Assembly: GCF_030408675.1 (NCBI RefSeq)
Contig: NZ_CP047200.1
Coordinates: 372,001 to 436,000, forward strand
Source of the DNA: Corynebacterium durum
GTDB taxonomy: Bacteria; Actinomycetota; Actinomycetes; Mycobacteriales; Mycobacteriaceae
Reading direction: 5' to 3'
Length of the DNA: 64,000 bases
Below, in pieces: positions 20,027 to 28,326 of the stretch (positions are counted from its first letter, which is position 1; every line of letters starts with the position of its first letter). Both the position numbers and the translations under genes were made by a program. The notes under the pieces are model-generated. The model did not search any database, was not told where the DNA came from, and was given only the letters and a program-made list of their open reading frames with translations.

Positions 20027-22162
20027 CTACAGTGACGTCTGATACGCATGGGCCTCGGCATCAATGTGCTCCACAAGGCTACGCAGCGTGCTGGTGTCGT
20101 GGACAGAGCCAGATTCCAGACGGGCCACCAGTGAATCCAACTCGGCAATGGCTGTAGAAGCGCCACTGATGGAGGAGGAGACAGTATCCACCAACGCGGA
20201 GGTGGCGGGGGTGAAGCTCCGGTACCGAACGTCCTCGGTCCAATCCACAATGAGCGTGCGCGGAATTTCCATGATGGACTTCACAGAGCGGATGCGTGCG
20301 CTAACGCGGGATTTCACACGCTGATAAGTCAGCGCTTGGTCGTCCATTTCGTGGAGTGTCTGACGCAGCGCGGAACACAGGAGGTGAATGGCGGGTGCGG
20401 ATTTTTCCGCATCAGGCTTCCCGTCGATGAGCTCGGTGGTGAAGGTTCCCACCATGGTGGTGTGTAGACGCGCCAGGGCGATGTGGAAACGGGTTTTTGC
20501 TCCGGCGTCGGAAAGCTGCGGCAGCAAATCCACCAGTTCCTCAAGGTACTGGCTGGCCAGGCTGTGCATGTTCATCCAGATTTTGAGGGGAATGAGCAGC
20601 ACTTCCCGTTCGGGGCCGGAAACATCGAGTTCGTCCATTTTGTTGGCCACGCCGACGGTTGCTTGGATTTCCTGGCGTAGCTGTTCGCCGGTGGTGGTCA
20701 GCGAGCGGGCCAGTTGCAGGATGTCTTCTTGCTCCCTCATCCAACTGTCCAGCTCGTTGAAGGTTTCCCGGGTCACGGTGAGCAGTTCGTTGAGGTGGCC
20801 GAAGGCATAGGGGCGTTCGGGAATGCCCACGCTGTAGGCTTCGCGTGCGGAGATTTCGTCCGGCAGTTGCATCCACTGCAGATGTTCGTAGTCGGCGATG
20901 CCCAGTTCGTTGAGCATTTCGGTGAGTCGCTGCGAGCCGCGTTCGGCGGCGGTGCGACGGTTGAACCCGGCGTCGGCAAGCTCGGTTTCGAGTTCGCTGA
21001 GCTCGTCATAAATGCCCTGGGCCAGTGCCCAATTTTCGCTTATCGACGGCGCGATCCGCACCGACAAGTATCCACCATTCTCTAGGCGGGTGACGGTGGC
21101 GTAGACGTCGTAGGAACTACCGTCCTTGGCGCGGTTACGCACGTATCCGGCGAAGGGGATGCCTTTATGCAGAGCGTCCCACATGGTGCGGAACACGGCA
21201 CCCGGCATACCGCTGTGGCGGATGATGTTGTGCGGGGCACCAATAAGCTCGTCGCGGGTGAAGTGCGATAGGCGAATGAACACGTCGTTGGCTTCTTCGA
21301 TGACGCCACGGGCGTCTGTGGTGGAGAAGAAAACCTCGTCGGGGCGTACTTCGTGCTCGGGCAACGGCCAGGGCATGTCCTCTGGTGAGTTCAGGTCGAC
21401 GGGGTTAGTCCAGTTTTCAAGCAGCGCAGACTGGGGAGGAAGGTCCGGGACGATGGCGGCGGCGGGTGCGGGGGGAGCTGGTTTGGTAGACACCCTTTCC
21501 TGAAGAAATTCCGTTGTTGCGGTACGAACCAGCTCGGTGAAATTTGCGGGAGTAGTACCACCAATCTCTGTGGCAACGACTTTTGACGCAAGGAAGTTGA
21601 CCCACGAGGGATCCGGGTAGTTGAACTGTTGGACCAGGATCTCTTTGATCTTGTCAATGTACTTGCGGTCCATGTTGGCAGAGCCGTGGAACCGTGGATC
21701 GAATTGGAACTTTGTCAGTTTTTCCACGTTGGGGAAGGTGCTGAAGTCCAGCGCGGAAAGGTTGAGATTGAGCACGGGGCGGCCGTCCATGAGTTGGCTG
21801 TCGCTGCGCCGAGTGTAGATTTCGTAGCTTTCCCCGTTGGCGAGGATGCCAAAGTTCGCGTTGCTGGCGTTGAAGCAGCGTGCCAGCTCTGCGGTTTTTT
21901 CACGGGTGAGGGGTTCGTTGATTTTTGTGCAGAGCAGGAGGATGCGGATATCGGCCCCTGACTTGATGGCGTAGTCCACTCGTTCCCCTGTTCCAGCGGT
22001 GTATTCAGGAACGACCTCGCGGGGGTCGCTGACATCGTAGCCGAGTACGTCGTTAATGAACGGGGTGATAAAAGCTGTTTTTGTTCCAACCTCACTGTCG
22101 ATCAGCGGCTTGAGGTCGCGAACCTTATCTGCAAGCTTTGTGATTGCTTGGTCGATTGGCAT
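20027..22162 (-). CDS. HsdR-N-like (degenerate nuclease) plus Aer-type PAS domain protein
   Basis: 711-aa soluble protein of unusual architecture. Residues about 1-225 resemble the stand-alone type I restriction R-subunit N-terminal family (FINDVLGYDVSDPREVVPEY, VDYAIKSG, NFGILANGESYEIYT). The catalytic ExK strand, normally like LIECKK, reads LLLCTK at 75-80, so the Glu is lost. A Pro/Ala linker (228-250) leads to a PAS domain (about 272-375) very like the E. coli energy sensor Aer: STTD, AND.F, PHNIIRH, MP, MW..L.KG, NR.K.G..Y, GYLSVR. R315 and H316 match Aer flavin-binding positions, but the Asp of HPDMP is G318 and the following Trp is F337. Residues 380-711 are helical without membrane segments. 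No kinase or chemotaxis output domain is visible. The ATG has AAGGAAA 7 nt upstream. Output and ligand unknown. Confidence 0.85.
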   Translation of the reverse strand: MPIDQAITKLADKVRDLKPLIDSEVGTKTAFITPFINDVLGYDVSDPREVVPEYTAGTGERVDYAIKSGADIRILLLCTKINEPLTREKTAELARCFNASNANFGILANGESYEIYTRRSDSQLMDGRPVLNLNLSALDFSTFPNVEKLTKFQFDPRFHGSANMDRKYIDKIKEILVQQFNYPDPSWVNFLASKVVATEIGGTTPANFTELVRTATTEFLQERVSTKPAPPAPAAAIVPDLPPQSALLENWTNPVDLNSPEDMPWPLPEHEVRPDEVFFSTTDARGVIEEANDVFIRLSHFTRDELIGAPHNIIRHSGMPGAVFRTMWDALHKGIPFAGYVRNRAKDGSSYDVYATVTRLENGGYLSVRIAPSISENWALAQGIYDELSELETELADAGFNRRTAAERGSQRLTEMLNELGIADYEHLQWMQLPDEISAREAYSVGIPERPYAFGHLNELLTVTRETFNELDSWMREQEDILQLARSLTTTGEQLRQEIQATVGVANKMDELDVSGPEREVLLIPLKIWMNMHSLASQYLEELVDLLPQLSDAGAKTRFHIALARLHTTMVGTFTTELIDGKPDAEKSAPAIHLLCSALRQTLHEMDDQALTYQRVKSRVSARIRSVKSIMEIPRTLIVDWTEDVRYRSFTPATSALVDTVSSSISGASTAIAELDSLVARLESGSVHDTSTLRSLVEHIDAEAHAYQTSL
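21038..21047 (+). repeat. GCTTATCGAC decamer, copy 4
   Basis: Exact copy on the strand opposite the HsdR-N/PAS gene, whose frame reads PSISE. Followed by GGC. Confidence 0.8.
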
Positions 22163-22188
22163 CGTCAGTTTCCTTCGGGGGATAGGGT

Positions 22189-22255
22189 GAGGCTTCCGGT
22201 GGTCCCAGAGGCTCCGGGGAGCCGCCAGGTTCCGCAGGGAACCTCGTGAAGCCTC
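22189..22255 (-). promoter_or_regulatory. Predicted branched leader RNA of the HsdR-N/PAS gene
   Basis: An outer 8-bp stem (GAGGCTTC 22189-22196 with GAAGCCTC 22248-22255) closes two hairpins: GGCTC/GAGCC (22210-22223, 4-nt loop) and AGGTTCC/GGAACCT (22227-22244, 4-nt loop). It lies 27-93 nt upstream of the start codon. The rest of 22256-22550 is AT-rich, carries two CTTAAG palindromes 12 nt apart (22264 and 22276) and shows no gene. Confidence 0.5.
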
Positions 22256-22550
22256 AGCCGCGTCTTAAGTGTTTGCTTAAGGTTATTGCTAGAGCTTCTT
22301 TAATTAGTTTTTGCAAACCAACTCAGGTACTGCAAAGTATATTACCTGAATCTCCACAGGTGAAGTGTGTGACGATGCACTATATGTGCGGGCGTCGCGA
22401 TTCACTGCGCCTGTATGTGATCCATCATCAACTTAAAATTACCTTAACACATAGTGTGTCATTTTTAAGAATAATTTTTAAAGCGATGCCCGCGTGTCAT
22501 ATAGTAGCAAAATTGCTATTCCAAATTGATGCCTCCAGCTGTGGTTATGT

Positions 22551-23486
22551 TTAGTAGTAGTAAGGGAATGGTGACCAATCTGGTTCGCGCTTTTCTAAGA
22601 AAGATTCCTTGCCTTCCACAGCTTCATCGGTCATGTATGCCAATCGTGTTGCCTCGCCTGCAAACACCTGCTGACCCATCAGACCATCGTCGGTGAGGTT
22701 GAATGCAAACTTCAACATGCGCTGCGCAGTAGGGGATTTTCCATTAATCTCCATGGCCATCTGAATGGCTTCATTTTCCACTTCTCCATGGTCAGCCACC
22801 ACATTTACTGCCCCCATCTGCTGCATTCGCTCCGCGTCGTAGGTTCGTCCCAGGAAAAAAATCTCGCGCGCGTACTTCTGTCCGACCATTTTCGCCAAGT
22901 ACGCCGAGCCGTAGCCGGCGTCGAAAGAGCCAACATCTGCGTCGGTTTGCTTGAACCGCGCCTCCTGGCGGGACGCCACCGTGAGATCGCACACAACATG
23001 CAGGGAGTGGCCACCCCCAGCGGCCCACCCGTTGACCACGGCAATCACCACTTTCGGCATGGTACGGATCAGTCGCTGCACCTCTAGGATGTGGAGCCTG
23101 CCTCCTTCTACCTTCTCTCGAGCCTCGTCAACGGTGTCTGCGGTGTCCCCGTCGGCATAACGGTAGCCTGAGCGGCCGCGAATCCTTTGATCGCCGCCGG
23201 AGCAGAACGCCCAGCCGCCGTCCCTGGTGGAGGGGCCGTTTCCAGTGATGAGCACGCACCCCACGTCGGAGGTGCGACGTGCGTGATCCAGTGTTCGGTA
23301 CAGTTCGTCCACCGTGTGAGGGCGAAAAGCATTGCGCACGTCTGGCCGATCAAACGCGATTCGCACAATCCCGTGGCGGCGGCCTTCACCTACGTGGCGG
23401 TGGTAGGTGATGTCAGTGAGGTCTTCGAAACCCGGAACGGTGCGCCATTGCGTCGGGTCAAAAGGGTTGTCTGTGCTGTAGGTCAT
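22551..23486 (-). CDS. menB: 1,4-dihydroxy-2-naphthoyl-CoA synthase
   Basis: Crotonase-fold enzyme that cyclises o-succinylbenzoyl-CoA. Family hallmarks are DRPDVRNAFRPHTVDEL, AFCSGGDQRIRGRSGY, VVNGWAAGGGHSLHVVCDLT (oxyanion hole) and DVGSFDAGYGSAYLA, with the C-terminus EKREPDWSPFPYYY typical of MenB. ATG 23486 gives 311 aa and has AGGAT 8 nt upstream; the open frame extends beyond it through the divergent menC gene and is not real. It starts only 18 bp from menC. Confidence 0.95.
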   Translation of the reverse strand: MTYSTDNPFDPTQWRTVPGFEDLTDITYHRHVGEGRRHGIVRIAFDRPDVRNAFRPHTVDELYRTLDHARRTSDVGCVLITGNGPSTRDGGWAFCSGGDQRIRGRSGYRYADGDTADTVDEAREKVEGGRLHILEVQRLIRTMPKVVIAVVNGWAAGGGHSLHVVCDLTVASRQEARFKQTDADVGSFDAGYGSAYLAKMVGQKYAREIFFLGRTYDAERMQQMGAVNVVADHGEVENEAIQMAMEINGKSPTAQRMLKFAFNLTDDGLMGQQVFAGEATRLAYMTDEAVEGKESFLEKREPDWSPFPYYY

Positions 23487-23504
23487 GACCACTATCCTAT
23501 AAAT

Positions 23505-24458
23505 ATGCCTAGCTTGGATGATGTCCTTGATCGTGCTCACGTTGTGTCCCTGCCGATGCGGGTGAGATTCCGGGGCGTCGATACGCGTGAGGCACTGCTT
23601 ATCGACGGTCCTGCGGGCTGGGGTGAGTTCGCTCCCTTCCTGGAGTATGGCGATGACGAGGCTTCGTCGTGGCTGGCTAGCGCCCTGGAATCCGCCTACG
23701 AGGGGCTGCCACCGCTGCCGCGCAAGGTTGTCGAGGTCAATGCCACCGTTCCAGCTGTGTCTGCGGACGATGTCGCAGGAATCCTTGATCGTTTCCCCGG
23801 GTGCAGGGTGGTCAAGGTGAAGGTTGCTGAACCCGGCCAGAGCCTGCGTGACGACGTCGCGCGTATTGACGCCGTGCGTGCCGCCCGCCCTGATGCCCTC
23901 ATTCGGGTGGATGCCAACCGGGGGTGGAATGTGGAGCAAGCGATCGAAGCTTCCCGCGTGCTGGGACCGCTGGACTATATGGAGCAACCCTGCGCAACCC
24001 TGGCCGAATTGGCTGAGGTGCGGCGACGTGCTGGTGTGTGCGTTGCTGCGGATGAGTCGATCAGACGTGCCGATGATCCCTATCGGGTTGCTCGGGAGGG
24101 TGCTGCGGATGTGGCTGTTATTAAAGTGGCGCCACTTGGCGGCGTGCGGCGGGTGTGCGAGCTAGCCGAGTTCATGCATGCACGGGGGCTTGGATTGACC
24201 GTGGCAAGTGCCCTAGACACCGCTGTGGGAATGAACGCAGGGTTGGCTGCGTCCGCACTGGTGGGGGAGCGGGCCGCAGGGCTCGCCACGCAGGAGTTTT
24301 TCCTTGAAGACGTTGCCGAGCCGCGCGTCATCCAGAACGGGCGCATGTCCACAGTGCCGGTTGCGCCTGAGCCTGACCGTTTGGCTGCGCTCGCCGCGTC
24401 CAGCGAGCGTCGGGACTGGTGGTTGGAGCGTGTGCGAAGGGTGTGGGCTTTCTTGTAG
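23505..24458 (+). CDS. menC: o-Succinylbenzoate synthase
   Basis: Enolase-superfamily dehydratase of menaquinone synthesis, 317 aa. Visible residues are the catalytic lysine pair in VVKVKVAEPG, metal-ligand motifs RVDANRGW, YMEQP and AADES, and the second catalytic lysine in VIKVAPLGGV. ATG 23505 (MPSLDDVLDRAHVV) gives normal length; the frame is open upstream within menB. No SD is visible. A TATCCT element 6 nt upstream suggests a leaderless message. Confidence 0.92.
   Translation: MPSLDDVLDRAHVVSLPMRVRFRGVDTREALLIDGPAGWGEFAPFLEYGDDEASSWLASALESAYEGLPPLPRKVVEVNATVPAVSADDVAGILDRFPGCRVVKVKVAEPGQSLRDDVARIDAVRAARPDALIRVDANRGWNVEQAIEASRVLGPLDYMEQPCATLAELAEVRRRAGVCVAADESIRRADDPYRVAREGAADVAVIKVAPLGGVRRVCELAEFMHARGLGLTVASALDTAVGMNAGLAASALVGERAAGLATQEFFLEDVAEPRVIQNGRMSTVPVAPEPDRLAALAASSERRDWWLERVRRVWAFL
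23597..23606 (+). repeat. GCTTATCGAC decamer, copy 5
   Basis: Exact copy inside menC; frame reads LLIDG. Confidence 0.8.
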
Positions 24459-24549
24459 ATGCTGGTAGCAGCGAGTTGTAGATCTGCCTTCACTAAGCAA
24501 CTTTTGGTGAAGCGAACAAACGAGAAAGCGTTGTACTTCTCTCGAAGAT

Positions 24550-24978
24550 TCAGAGTGGTCGGGTCTCGCTCAAAACCAAATATTGCTCACGTCGTTTAAT
24601 CAACCATGTGCCATCCACCAGGATAAGCGTGTCTGAATAGCGATAGGAGCGGTCGATTACCATCTCAGTACCGTCAATCTCCTGAACGAGGATAGCTTTG
24701 CCGTAGTGAATATTGGTAGCGGTATCACCGTTGACTGTAATGAGCTGCTGACCATTGAGATGATAGGCAGTTTTAATCGGTGATATTGCCTCTTTGAATA
24801 CTTCAATGAGCTTGTCTCTACCATCAAGCTTCACCATGACGGAACCATCAGGAGCATAAACCTCAAAGTGGACATCAGGGGTAACGAGTTTGGCTTGGGC
24901 TTCGGCATCGATCTCCAGAGTGGAGAAAAGATCGATGACCTCGCGAATGGCTTCCTTGTGTTCAAGCAGCGTTGTCAT
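24550..24978 (-). CDS. SnoaL-like (NTF2 fold) protein
   Basis: 142-aa protein with the pattern of SnoaL-like domains: an N-terminal helix pair (KEAIREVIDLFSTLEIDAEAQAKLVTPDVHFEVY, spread over residues 8-41) followed by curved strands ending GTWLIKRREQYL. Start at ATG 24978 is supported by GAGGGA on the minus strand; an ATG four codons upstream is possible. Such proteins may be small-molecule binders or enzymes; the substrate is unknown. Base composition is lower in GC than the men genes on either side. Confidence 0.75.
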   Translation of the reverse strand: MTTLLEHKEAIREVIDLFSTLEIDAEAQAKLVTPDVHFEVYAPDGSVMVKLDGRDKLIEVFKEAISPIKTAYHLNGQQLITVNGDTATNIHYGKAILVQEIDGTEMVIDRSYRYSDTLILVDGTWLIKRREQYLVLSETRPL

Positions 24979-25402
24979 GGTATCCCTCAAATTTTTGTTC
25001 CCACGCTGTTGCGTGGACTGCGCGGGTATATAAACGTACGAAAATCATACTACCTAAAAGTCTAGTGAAGAGTGTCAGGTTTGCTAGATGGGGAGCATTG
25101 GAGGATATATCGGTAAGAAATGGGGCATGGTGATATTGCCAGCTATAGATAGAGCAACGATGGTGTAGGTTGCGTGATCCTATTTGGTTCCACCTTCTCC
25201 GTAGGAAAGCGGTAGCAGTTGACGATATGGGGTGGTGAAAGGTGCTATGCATGTTGGTGATGGCAAACCTCAGCTGCTCAGGTAGTGCAAGTAACTAAGT
25301 GACGTGGCTAAATACTGACATGACGTCTAAAATCGTGGTTAAATCGAGCAAAACGTGCAAAATGCTCATAACAACCAACACTGCGGAGAGGATGAAGTCA
25401 CC
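24979..25402. other. AT-rich intergenic stretch
   Basis: No gene supported over 424 bp. GC is clearly below the flanks. A short element upstream of the antitoxin gene (25346-25367) combines an inverted repeat GAGCA-N12-TGCTC with two GCAAAAYG direct repeats, and might be its operator. Confidence 0.5.
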
Positions 25403-25918
25403 ATGTCAAGCCCACTCCCCATCCATGAACAAACAACGCAGTCGGCATCTAATAGTGCTGATATCGTTGATTTTTTGGAGCGTCTGAAGGCCCACGAACC
25501 GCAACCCCGATGCCTCCTTGCTGGACCGGACAAACACGATCATGTGGAATTGCCTCCCGAGTTGTTCGGTATTTTGGCGCAAGCTGCGCATGCACTTCTT
25601 GATGGAAAAAATGTGGTCATTAAGCAGTATGATCCTTTTCTTACTACGCAAGAAGCTGCTGACTACCTTGGTGTTTCTCGTTCCACTGTGGTCCGTATTG
25701 TAGAGCGTGGTGAACTTCCTTTCACGAAGGTGAGTAGGCATCGGCGCATCCGCTTCACCGATCTACAGGCATTTATTGAGCAGGAAAAAGAACGTCAAAT
25801 AAACGCAATTACCGCAACTGCTAGTTCTGTCGACGATGAAGACGTTTCCTATGACGAGCACAAGGAAATACGCGCCGAAGTTGCGAAGCAGAGACGTTCC
25901 AGAGAAAGCGGTATGTAG
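25403..25918 (+). CDS. Excisionase-type HTH protein, probable antitoxin
   Basis: 171 aa. Central helix-turn-helix of the excisionase/MerR-like DNA-binding family: [22 protein letters not shown], then [17 protein letters not shown] and a final helix [15 protein letters not shown]. The C-terminal tail is charged, as expected for a toxin-binding segment. ATG 25403 has GAGAGGA about 10 nt upstream. The stop codon overlaps the GTG start of a PIN-domain reading frame by one base, the usual antitoxin-toxin order for this pairing. Confidence 0.8.
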   Translation: MSSPLPIHEQTTQSASNSADIVDFLERLKAHEPQPRCLLAGPDKHDHVELPPELFGILAQAAHALLDGKNVVIKQYDPFLTTQEAADYLGVSRSTVVRIVERGELPFTKVSRHRRIRFTDLQAFIEQEKERQINAITATASSVDDEDVSYDEHKEIRAEVAKQRRSRESGM

Positions 25919-26088
25919 TGTTTATCGCTGCACTTGATACGTGTGTTCTTTACCCAAGTTTGCAGCGTGACCTGCTGTTATCGTTGGCTAGTGAGCGGCT
26001 ATTCCGCCCGGTCTGGAGTGATATCACCCTTGAGGAGCTTCGCTACCATGTCCCCCGATGTCTGTTGAAGAATGCTGCGATATTTTAG
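25918..26088 (+). pseudogene. Truncated PIN-domain toxin
   Basis: From GTG 25918 the frame encodes 56 residues beginning [21 protein letters not shown], the N-terminus of actinobacterial PIN toxins including the first catalytic aspartate (LDTCVL), then [16 protein letters not shown] with the conserved acidic residues. It then changes character and stops at TAG 26086. Normal members are roughly three times longer, so the remaining catalytic acidic residues are missing. The antitoxin gene remains intact. The following bases to 26199 hold only an out-of-frame 36-codon ORF (26058-26168) of uncertain origin. Confidence 0.75.
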
Positions 26089-26199
26089 TGCAGAGATATA
26101 AGTTGGATGACGCGGTTTCTCTTCTGCTGCAAGAACACAAGAAGCGCAGCAGGCATCCGCGGCCTTGATACCCACGCCCCCGCAGTTAAAGTGGTGTCC

Positions 26200-27852
26200 A
26201 TGACCCCTTCCCAAACCTCTCTCCAAGACTCTCCCCGTGTTGCCCAGGTGATCGCTGCAGAACTGGCCCGACATGTGACTGATGTTGTGGTGTGCCCGGG
26301 GTCGCGGAATGCGCCGTTGTCGTTGGCACTGGCAGCCCGCCTGGATCTGCGTATCCACGTGCGTATTGATGAGCGCAGCGCCGCATTCTTGGCTTTGGGT
26401 ATGGCTCGGGTGCAGCGCCGCGCGGTGCCGGTAGTGATGACGTCGGGCACTGCGGTGGCTAATTGTCTGCCTGCGGTGGTGGAGGCCCATTATTCGAACA
26501 CGCCGATGCTGGTCGTGTCTGCGGATCGCCCGGCGCGTCTTGTTGGTACGGGTGCGAGCCAGACTATTAATCAGCAGGGGATTTTCGGGGAGTTTGCCCC
26601 CACGGTGCATCTTCCGGCTGGCGTCGGTGACGGGGAGGCGAAGCAGGCTACTTTGAAGGCTCTAGAACTGGGGGTCGCCCAGTTGAATGTTGCCTTGGAA
26701 GCGCCGTTGGTGGGCAAGGAGCTTCCGCTGAATCCAGAGCCGGTGAGTAAAGAGTTTGTGCGGCCTAGAAGGGTGGATCATGGCGAGGTTGCTCTGGATT
26801 TGAGCGAGAATACGCTGGTCATTGCCGGGGATGAGGCATGGGAGGTTCCTGGCTTGGAGGATGTTCCTACCATCGCTGAGCCGACGGCTCCTGCGCCGTA
26901 TCACCCGGTACACCCGTTGGCGGCTGGGGTGTTTGCTCGTGAGCAGTTGTCTGCTGATGGCTATGTTGTGGATGCGAAACCGACGCAGGTGGTGGTGGTT
27001 GGTCATCCGACGTTGCATCGCGATGTCTTTGCGTTGATGAAGGATCCGAACATTCGGCTGGTGTGTCTTTCTCAGAGCAGCCAGGTCACGGACCCATATC
27101 ATCGTGCTGACGCGGTGGGGACCACTGTGAAGGTGAGCGGTCAGTGTAGTGACCGGTGGTTGCGGTTGTGTGAGGCGGCATCGGACATGGCGGCGCAGGC
27201 GGTGCGCGACACATTGGAGGAAGATCACGGGTTTACAGGTTTGCACGTAGCGGCTGGGGTGGCGGATACGTTGGCGGTGGGTGATTCGCTGGTGCTGGGG
27301 GCATCGAATCCAGTGCGTGATGCGAGTTTTGTGGGCTTACCGTTTGATGGTGTGGATACGTATGCCCCTCGCGGGGCCGCGGGTATTGATGGCACGGTGG
27401 CCCAGGCGGTGGGGGTGGCATTGGCTACGCAGGCGCGTTGCCCTGATGAACCTCGCGCCCCTCGCATGGTCGCGTTGATGGGGGATGTGACGTTTCTTCA
27501 TGATGCGGGTGGGCTTCTTGTCTGCGAGGGGAGTGCTCGCCCAGAGAATCTGACAATTGTGGTGGCCAACGATAATGGCTGCGGTATTTTTGAGGCTCTG
27601 GAGATGGGGGCACCAGATATGCGTCCTCAGTTTGAGCGACTATTCGGCACGCCTCATGGGGTGGAGTTGGGGGATGTAGCACGCGGGTATGGTGCTGATT
27701 TCCTTCAGGTGGATACGCTTCCAGCGCTTATCGACGCCCTGGTGGACACCGCCGAGCGCCCCTCACCGTCGGTGTTGGTGATTGAGGCTGTGACTACTCG
27801 TAGTACTCGGCGTGCGTTGCATGCGAGTATTGCCGATAAGGTGGCGATGTGA
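26200..27852 (+). CDS. menD: 2-succinyl-5-enolpyruvyl-6-hydroxy-3-cyclohexene-1-carboxylate synthase
   Basis: ThDP-dependent enzyme joining isochorismate and 2-oxoglutarate, the first committed step of menaquinone synthesis. [19 protein letters not shown] near the N-terminus, [20 protein letters not shown], and the C-terminal ThDP/metal site [14 protein letters not shown] with [14 protein letters not shown] are diagnostic. ATG 26200 gives 550 aa; the open frame from 26107 carries the wrecked toxin region. No SD is evident. The last codon overlaps the start of the next gene. Confidence 0.94.
   Translation: MTPSQTSLQDSPRVAQVIAAELARHVTDVVVCPGSRNAPLSLALAARLDLRIHVRIDERSAAFLALGMARVQRRAVPVVMTSGTAVANCLPAVVEAHYSNTPMLVVSADRPARLVGTGASQTINQQGIFGEFAPTVHLPAGVGDGEAKQATLKALELGVAQLNVALEAPLVGKELPLNPEPVSKEFVRPRRVDHGEVALDLSENTLVIAGDEAWEVPGLEDVPTIAEPTAPAPYHPVHPLAAGVFAREQLSADGYVVDAKPTQVVVVGHPTLHRDVFALMKDPNIRLVCLSQSSQVTDPYHRADAVGTTVKVSGQCSDRWLRLCEAASDMAAQAVRDTLEEDHGFTGLHVAAGVADTLAVGDSLVLGASNPVRDASFVGLPFDGVDTYAPRGAAGIDGTVAQAVGVALATQARCPDEPRAPRMVALMGDVTFLHDAGGLLVCEGSARPENLTIVVANDNGCGIFEALEMGAPDMRPQFERLFGTPHGVELGDVARGYGADFLQVDTLPALIDALVDTAERPSPSVLVIEAVTTRSTRRALHASIADKVAM
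27726..27735 (+). repeat. GCTTATCGAC decamer, copy 6
   Basis: Exact copy near the 3' end of menD; frame reads ALIDA. Followed by GCC. Confidence 0.8.
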
Positions 27853-28277
27853 GAGTTCGGCGGAGGCTGCACCAGGTGGTGCTGGTGGTGTATGCGGTGT
27901 TGTTGTTGGCGTCGATAAGCATGGTTGCTGGACCGTTTTATAACGATTACCGCATTGCTCAGCACCCGGGGAGGGCGTTGGCGCATGTCACGGCAGTGGG
28001 GGCGAAGCGTACTGCGGTGGAATATCAGGATGGGGAGGGGATCTTTCATTCTCCTGCAGCAGGTGTGTTCTACCCCACTGGATTGGGGGAGGGGCAGCGT
28101 GTGTGGGTCACGTATTCCACGGAGGATCCCGATTTGGTGAAGGTGGAGAACCGTTCGTGGACCTTGGCTATTGTCCCTGCTCTGAGCGTTGCGGCTGTGA
28201 GTACCGTCGTGGCTGTCGTGTTGTGGTGGTTGGTGGGGTTTTTCTCTAGGAGAGCGGTGCGTAGACACAGGGCATAG
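27849..28277 (+). CDS. DUF3592-type membrane protein
   Basis: 142 aa with two transmembrane helices ([20 protein letters not shown] near residue 10-30 and [23 protein letters not shown] near 106-128) flanking an extracytoplasmic beta-rich segment with [20 protein letters not shown], the DUF3592 pattern. Its GTG overlaps the menD stop by 4 bp, so it is cotranslated with menD. Function unknown. Confidence 0.8.
   Translation: MRVRRRLHQVVLVVYAVLLLASISMVAGPFYNDYRIAQHPGRALAHVTAVGAKRTAVEYQDGEGIFHSPAAGVFYPTGLGEGQRVWVTYSTEDPDLVKVENRSWTLAIVPALSVAAVSTVVAVVLWWLVGFFSRRAVRRHRA
27911..27920 (-). repeat. GCTTATCGAC decamer, copy 7
   Basis: Exact copy on the minus strand, 176 bp from copy 6, inside the DUF3592 gene whose frame reads ASISM. 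Extended match GCTTATCGACGCC. Confidence 0.8.
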
Positions 28278-28326
28278 AGTGTTAGCTACGTTGCGTAGGG
28301 GGAGGGGTTTGAGGAAGATGGACGCT

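Noticed and set aside
22551..23987. Extended 478-codon menB frame
   Set aside because: The upstream 167 codons lie antisense to menC; an ATG with SD at 23486 gives the normal MenB length.
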